This document shows, piece by piece, positions 43,901 to 49,900 of a stretch of DNA of 64,000 nucleotides. Below the pieces are notes generated by a model. The model worked only from the letters and a program-made list of their open reading frames with translations. It did no database searches and had not been told where the DNA came from. The translations under genes and the position numbers were made by a program. Source of the DNA: Streptococcus macedonicus ACA-DC 198 (GTDB taxonomy: Bacteria > Bacillota > Bacilli > Lactobacillales > Streptococcaceae); the NCBI GenBank assembly GCA_000283635.1, contig HE613569.1, positions 1,885,501 through 1,949,500 of the forward strand, written 5' to 3'. Numbering within the stretch: position 1 is the stretch's first letter; every line of letters begins with the position of its first letter.

Positions 43901-46900
43901 TCCGTTGTGCCCCAATCGGAAACCGTTGGTGTGCCTTCAATCGCTTCTGTCGCTGGGTTGTAGGCCAAGCCATCTGGTAAGCCAGTCACATCATTTGGAT
44001 CGATGGCAATGGTGTCATCATCCTCATCGGTAACCGTTACTGGGATTGGGCTGATTGGTGCTTTTTCTGTGACGGTCGCATCATCTGCTGTGATCACTGG
44101 AAGGTTGGTATCTGGTGTCTTCGGATTCTTATCATCCTCATCCTTGATACCATCGTTATCATCATCTGGATCGGTCACATCTGGATCACCATCGCCATCT
44201 GTGTCACGTTGAACCGTGATCGTGATGGTCTTAGTAGCTTCGTTACCAGCTCCATCGGTTGCCTTGATTTCTACTGGGAAGTCTCGGCTTTCTTCCGTTG
44301 TGCCCCAATCGGAAACCGTTGGTGTGCCTTCAATCGCTTCTGTCGCTGGGTTGTAGGCCAAGCCATCTGGTAAGCCAGTCACATCATTTGGATCGATGGC
44401 AATGGTGTCATCATCCTCATCGGTAACCGTTACTGGGATTGGGCTGATTGGTGCTTTTTCTGTGACGGTCGCATCATCTGCTGTGATCACTGGAAGGTTG
44501 GTATCTGGTGTCTTCGGATTCTTATCATCCTCATCCTTGATACCATCGTTATCATCATCTGGATCGGTCACATCTGGATCACCATCGCCATCTGTGTCAC
44601 GTTGAACCGTGATCGTGATGGTCTTAGTAGCTTCGTTACCAGCTCCATCGGTTGCCTTGATTTCTACTGGGAAGTCTCGGCTTTCTTCCGTTGTGCCCCA
44701 ATCGGAAACCGTTGGTGTGCCTTCAATCGCTTCTGTCGCTGGGTTGTAGGCCAAGCCATCTGGTAAGCCAGTCACATCATTTGGATCGATGGCAATGGTG
44801 TCATCATCCTCATCGGTAACCGTTACTGGGATTGGGCTGATTGGTGCTTTTTCTGTGACGGTCGCATCATCTGCTGTGATCACTGGAAGGTTGGTATCTG
44901 GTGTCTTCGGATTCTTATCATCCTCATCCTTGATACCATCGTTATCATCATCTGGATCGGTCACATCTGGATCACCATCGCCATCTGTGTCACGTTGAAC
45001 CGTGATCGTGATGGTCTTAGTAGCTTCGTTACCAGCTCCATCGGTTGCCTTGATTTCTACTGGGAAGTCTCGGCTTTCTTCCGTTGTGCCCCAATCGGAA
45101 ACCGTTGGTGTGCCTTCAATCGCTTCTGTCGCTGGGTTGTAGGCCAAGCCATCTGGTAAGCCAGTCACATCATTTGGATCGATGGCAATGGTGTCATCAT
45201 CCTCATCGGTAACCGTTACTGGGATTGGGCTGATTGGTGCTTTTTCTGTGACGGTCGCATCATCTGCTGTGATCACTGGAAGGTTGGTATCTGGTGTCTT
45301 CGGATTCTTATCATCCTCATCCTTGATACCATCGTTATCATCATCTGGATCGGTCACATCTGGATCACCATCGCCATCTGTGTCACGTTGAACCGTGATC
45401 GTGATGGTCTTAGTAGCTTCGTTACCAGCTCCATCGGTTGCCTTGATTTCTACTGGGAAGTCTCGGCTTTCTTCCGTTGTGCCCCAATCGGAAACCGTTG
45501 GTGTGCCTTCAATCGCTTCTGTCGCTGGGTTGTAGGCCAAGCCATCTGGTAAGCCAGTCACATCATTTGGATCGATGGCAATGGTGTCATCATCCTCATC
45601 GGTAACCGTTACTGGGATTGGGCTGATTGGTGCTTTTTCTGTGACGGTCGCATCATCTGCTGTGATCACTGGAAGGTTGGTATCTGGTGTCTTCGGATTC
45701 TTATCATCCTCATCCTTGATACCATCGTTATCATCATCTGGATCGGTCACATCTGGATCACCATCGCCATCTGTGTCACGTTGAACCGTGATCGTGATGG
45801 TCTTAGTAGCTTCGTTACCAGCTCCATCGGTTGCCTTGATTTCTACTGGGAAGTCTCGGCTTTCTTCCGTTGTGCCCCAATCGGAAACCGTTGGTGTGCC
45901 TTCAATCGCTTCTGTCGCTGGGTTGTAGGCCAAGCCATCTGGTAAGCCAGTCACATCATTTGGATCGATGGCAATGGTGTCATCATCCTCATCGGTAACC
46001 GTTACTGGGATTGGGCTGATTGGTGCTTTTTCTGTGACGGTCGCATCATCTGCTGTGATCACTGGAAGGTTGGTATCTGGTGTCTTCGGATTCTTATCAT
46101 CCTCATCCTTGATACCATCGTTATCATCATCTGGATCGGTCACATCTGGATCACCATCGCCATCTGTGTCACGTTGAACCGTGATCGTGATGGTCTTAGT
46201 AGCTTCGTTACCAGCTCCATCGGTTGCCTTGATTTCTACTGGGAAGTCTCGGCTTTCTTCCGTTGTGCCCCAATCGGAAACCGTTGGTGTGCCTTCAATC
46301 GCTTCTGTCGCTGGGTTGTAGGCCAAGCCATCTGGTAAGCCAGTCACATCATTTGGATCGATGGCAATGGTGTCATCATCCTCATCGGTAACCGTTACTG
46401 GGATTGGGCTGATTGGTGCTTTTTCTGTGACGGTCGCATCATCTGCTGTGATCACTGGAAGGTTGGTATCTGGTGTCTTCGGATTCTTATCATCCTCATC
46501 CTTGATACCATCGTTATCATCATCTGGATCGGTCACATCTGGATCACCATCGCCATCTGTGTCACGTTGAACCGTGATCGTGATGGTCTTAGTAGCTTCG
46601 TTACCAGCTCCATCGGTTGCCTTGATTTCTACTGGGAAGTCTCGGCTTTCTTCCGTTGTGCCCCAATCGGAAACCGTTGGTGTGCCTTCAATCGCTTCTG
46701 TCGCTGGGTTGTAGGCCAAGCCATCTGGTAAGCCAGTCACATCATTTGGATCGATGGCAATGGTGTCATCATCCTCATCGGTAACCGTTACTGGGATTGG
46801 GCTGATTGGTGCTTTTTCTGTGACGGTCGCATCATCTGCTGTGATCACTGGAAGGTTGGTATCTGGTGTCTTCGGATTCTTATCATCCTCATCCTTGATA

Positions 46901-49900
46901 CCATCGTTATCATCATCTGGATCGGTCACATCTGGATCACCATCGCCATCTGTGTCACGTTGAACCGTGATCGTGATGGTCTTAGTAGCTTCGTTACCAG
47001 CTCCATCGGTTGCCTTGATTTCTACTGGGAAGTCTCGGCTTTCTTCCGTTGTGCCCCAATCGGAAACCGTTGGTGTGCCTTCAATCGCTTCTGTCGCTGG
47101 GTTGTAGGCCAAGCCATCTGGTAAGCCAGTCACATCATTTGGATCGATGGCAATGGTGTCATCATCCTCATCGGTAACCGTTACTGGGATTGGGCTGATT
47201 GGTGCTTTTTCTGTGACGGTCGCATCATCTGCTGTGATCACTGGAAGGTTGGTATCTGGTGTCTTCGGATTCTTATCATCCTCATCCTTGATACCATCGT
47301 TATCATCATCTGGATCGGTCACATCTGGATCACCATCGCCATCTGTGTCACGTTGAACCGTGATCGTGATGGTCTTAGTAGCTTCGTTACCAGCTCCATC
47401 GGTTGCCTTGATTTCTACTGGGAAGTCTCGGCTTTCTTCCGTTGTGCCCCAATCGGAAACCGTTGGTGTGCCTTCAATCGCTTCTGTCGCTGGGTTGTAG
47501 GCCAAGCCATCTGGTAAGCCAGTCACATCATTTGGATCGATGGCAATGGTGTCATCATCCTCATCGGTAACCGTTACTGGGATTGGGCTGATTGGTGCTT
47601 TTTCTGTGACGGTCGCATCATCTGCTGTGATCACTGGAAGGTTGGTATCTGGTGTCTTCGGATTCTTATCATCCTCATCCTTGATACCATCGTTATCATC
47701 ATCTGGATCGGTCACATCTGGATCACCATCGCCATCTGTGTCACGTTGAACCGTGATCGTGATGGTCTTAGTAGCTTCGTTACCAGCTCCATCGGTTGCC
47801 TTGATTTCTACTGGGAAGTCTCGGCTTTCTTCCGTTGTGCCCCAATCGGAAACCGTTGGTGTGCCTTCAATCGCTTCTGTCGCTGGGTTGTAGGCCAAGC
47901 CATCTGGTAAGCCAGTCACATCATTTGGATCGATGGCAATGGTGTCATCATCCTCATCGGTAACCGTTACTGGGATTGGGCTGATTGGTGCTTTTTCTGT
48001 GACGGTCGCATCATCTGCTGTGATCACTGGAAGGTTGGTATCTGGTGTCTTCGGATTCTTATCATCCTCATCCTTGATACCATCGTTATCATCATCTGGA
48101 TCGGTCACATCTGGATCACCATCGCCATCTGTGTCACGTTGAACCGTGAGGACAACAACTGTATCAACGCTTTCTAAGATACCTGCAGGAGTTGTTACGC
48201 GATTACCTAATGCATTGTAGCTCTCTACTGTCACAGGAATACTGAATGTACGTGATGTTTCATTGTCATTCGCCCAATCTGTAACAACAGCTGCACCGCT
48301 TATATAGCCACGATCATTGATTGAAACGCCTGTCAAACCTGTAGGTAAAGTTCCTTGAACGCCTTTAGTGTACGGCTTATTGCTATCAACAACTTTTTCA
48401 GAAGCAATACGCGCTTTTTCAGTAACTGTTTTGGTTTTTCCAGTTGCTGTCAAATCTGTAAAGACTTTTGATGTGCTATCTTGTCTATCTGGAATACCGT
48501 CATTGTCATCATCAGAATCTGTTTTATCTGGAATGCCATCACGGTCTGTGTCGCGATCTACAATAATAGTAACATTTGTCTTAGCTGTTTCGATAAGTCC
48601 TGTTTCAGGATTATTAAATGCTACTTCAACAGGAACAACAAAGCTTTTAGTTTCAAGAGTTCCCCAGTCTGCCACTACAGGAGTACCTGTTAATTGACCA
48701 GTTGAGTCAATGTCAAGTCCTGTTAAGCCTGTAGGCCAAGTCACTGAAGTCACATCAGATGGTTTTTTGTTAATCGTAACCGCTTGAGTAGCAGGAACCG
48801 CAACACCCTCCATCGAAGTGATTGTTTTTCCTGTTGCTGTTAATTTGGTGAAGACTTTTTGTGTGCTGTCTTCTCCATCTGGAATACCATCGTTGTCATC
48901 ATCCGGATCCGTCACATCTGGATCGCCATCGCCGTCCGTGTCACGTTGAATTGTAACCGGAACATAAACTGTGACAACTTCAGAGGTTGAATTACCAGTT
49001 GGTCGGCTAACACTCAAGGAAACGCGGACAGGAATCTTAACATCACGGGTCTCATCAGTTACACCGTACCAGCTTGGAGCCTTAGGTGTTCCCACAATGA
49101 CACCATTGGCATCAATAGATAAGCCATAAATTGCACTTGAAGTTAGTTTGGCTTCTGTATAATTAGGGGTAACGACGACTTTATCTGAGTCAACTTTTGC
49201 TTTATCAATAAAAACATTTGAGGTCTCTACTTTTGCACTTAGTTTTTCCGCCCAGAGCGCATACAAGGTCATGTGATCAGCCGAGATTTTTTGCCCTGTC
49301 TTATACTGACTAGTCGTTGATGTTTGGTCTGTGGTCCATCCAATCAAATTATATCCCGGACGGTTGTATCCTTGATTACGAACGTAGAAAGCTTGATTCT
49401 TACGATATTCTGTATTGATAACACGACCATTTCCTCCATTTGGATCAAAGGTCACAGTCACTTTATCAGTCGTAGGATCAGTAACCCACTCTGCAAAAAG
49501 CTCCAAACTACTTCCTGCAAAATCGTTGAATTGAAGCTCATGCTTAGGTAAATAGCGCGTTCCTTTTCCATCTGCTTTTGTGTTCCAACCGACGAAGACA
49601 AGCCCCTCTTTCGGTGGTGTCATAGCGCCTGGATCAGCAATCGCGATATTTTCTTTGAACTTCAAGTCTGAAGTTGTTGGAGGATTTGCACCACCATTGG
49701 CATTATAGTTAAGGGTTTTGGTTGGGTAGTTCCAAACAGGTACATAGATGGTACCGTGCTTAGAAATTTGTAGCGTAGATGGGTTTACACTTTCCAAACG
49801 GCCATTAACAAGTCTATACCATTCTGGTTGCAAGGTAGTGCCATCATAGTTAAGCTTGTCATTCACAGTAAGTGTGCCATCGAAGGTACGGCTAGTATCT

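Noticed and set aside
29462-48142. 48 identical plus-strand frames of 69 codons, one per 393-bp unit
   Set aside because: They are antisense shadows of the repeat unit, have no ribosome site and exist only because the sense frame repeats exactly.
29162-48148. CRISPR-like regular repetition
   Set aside because: Units are 393 bp, contiguous, without spacers, and encode protein in one continuous frame.
48368-48697. Plus-strand frames within the surface-protein gene outside the perfect repeats
   Set aside because: Antisense shadows of a continuous, well-supported minus-strand gene.
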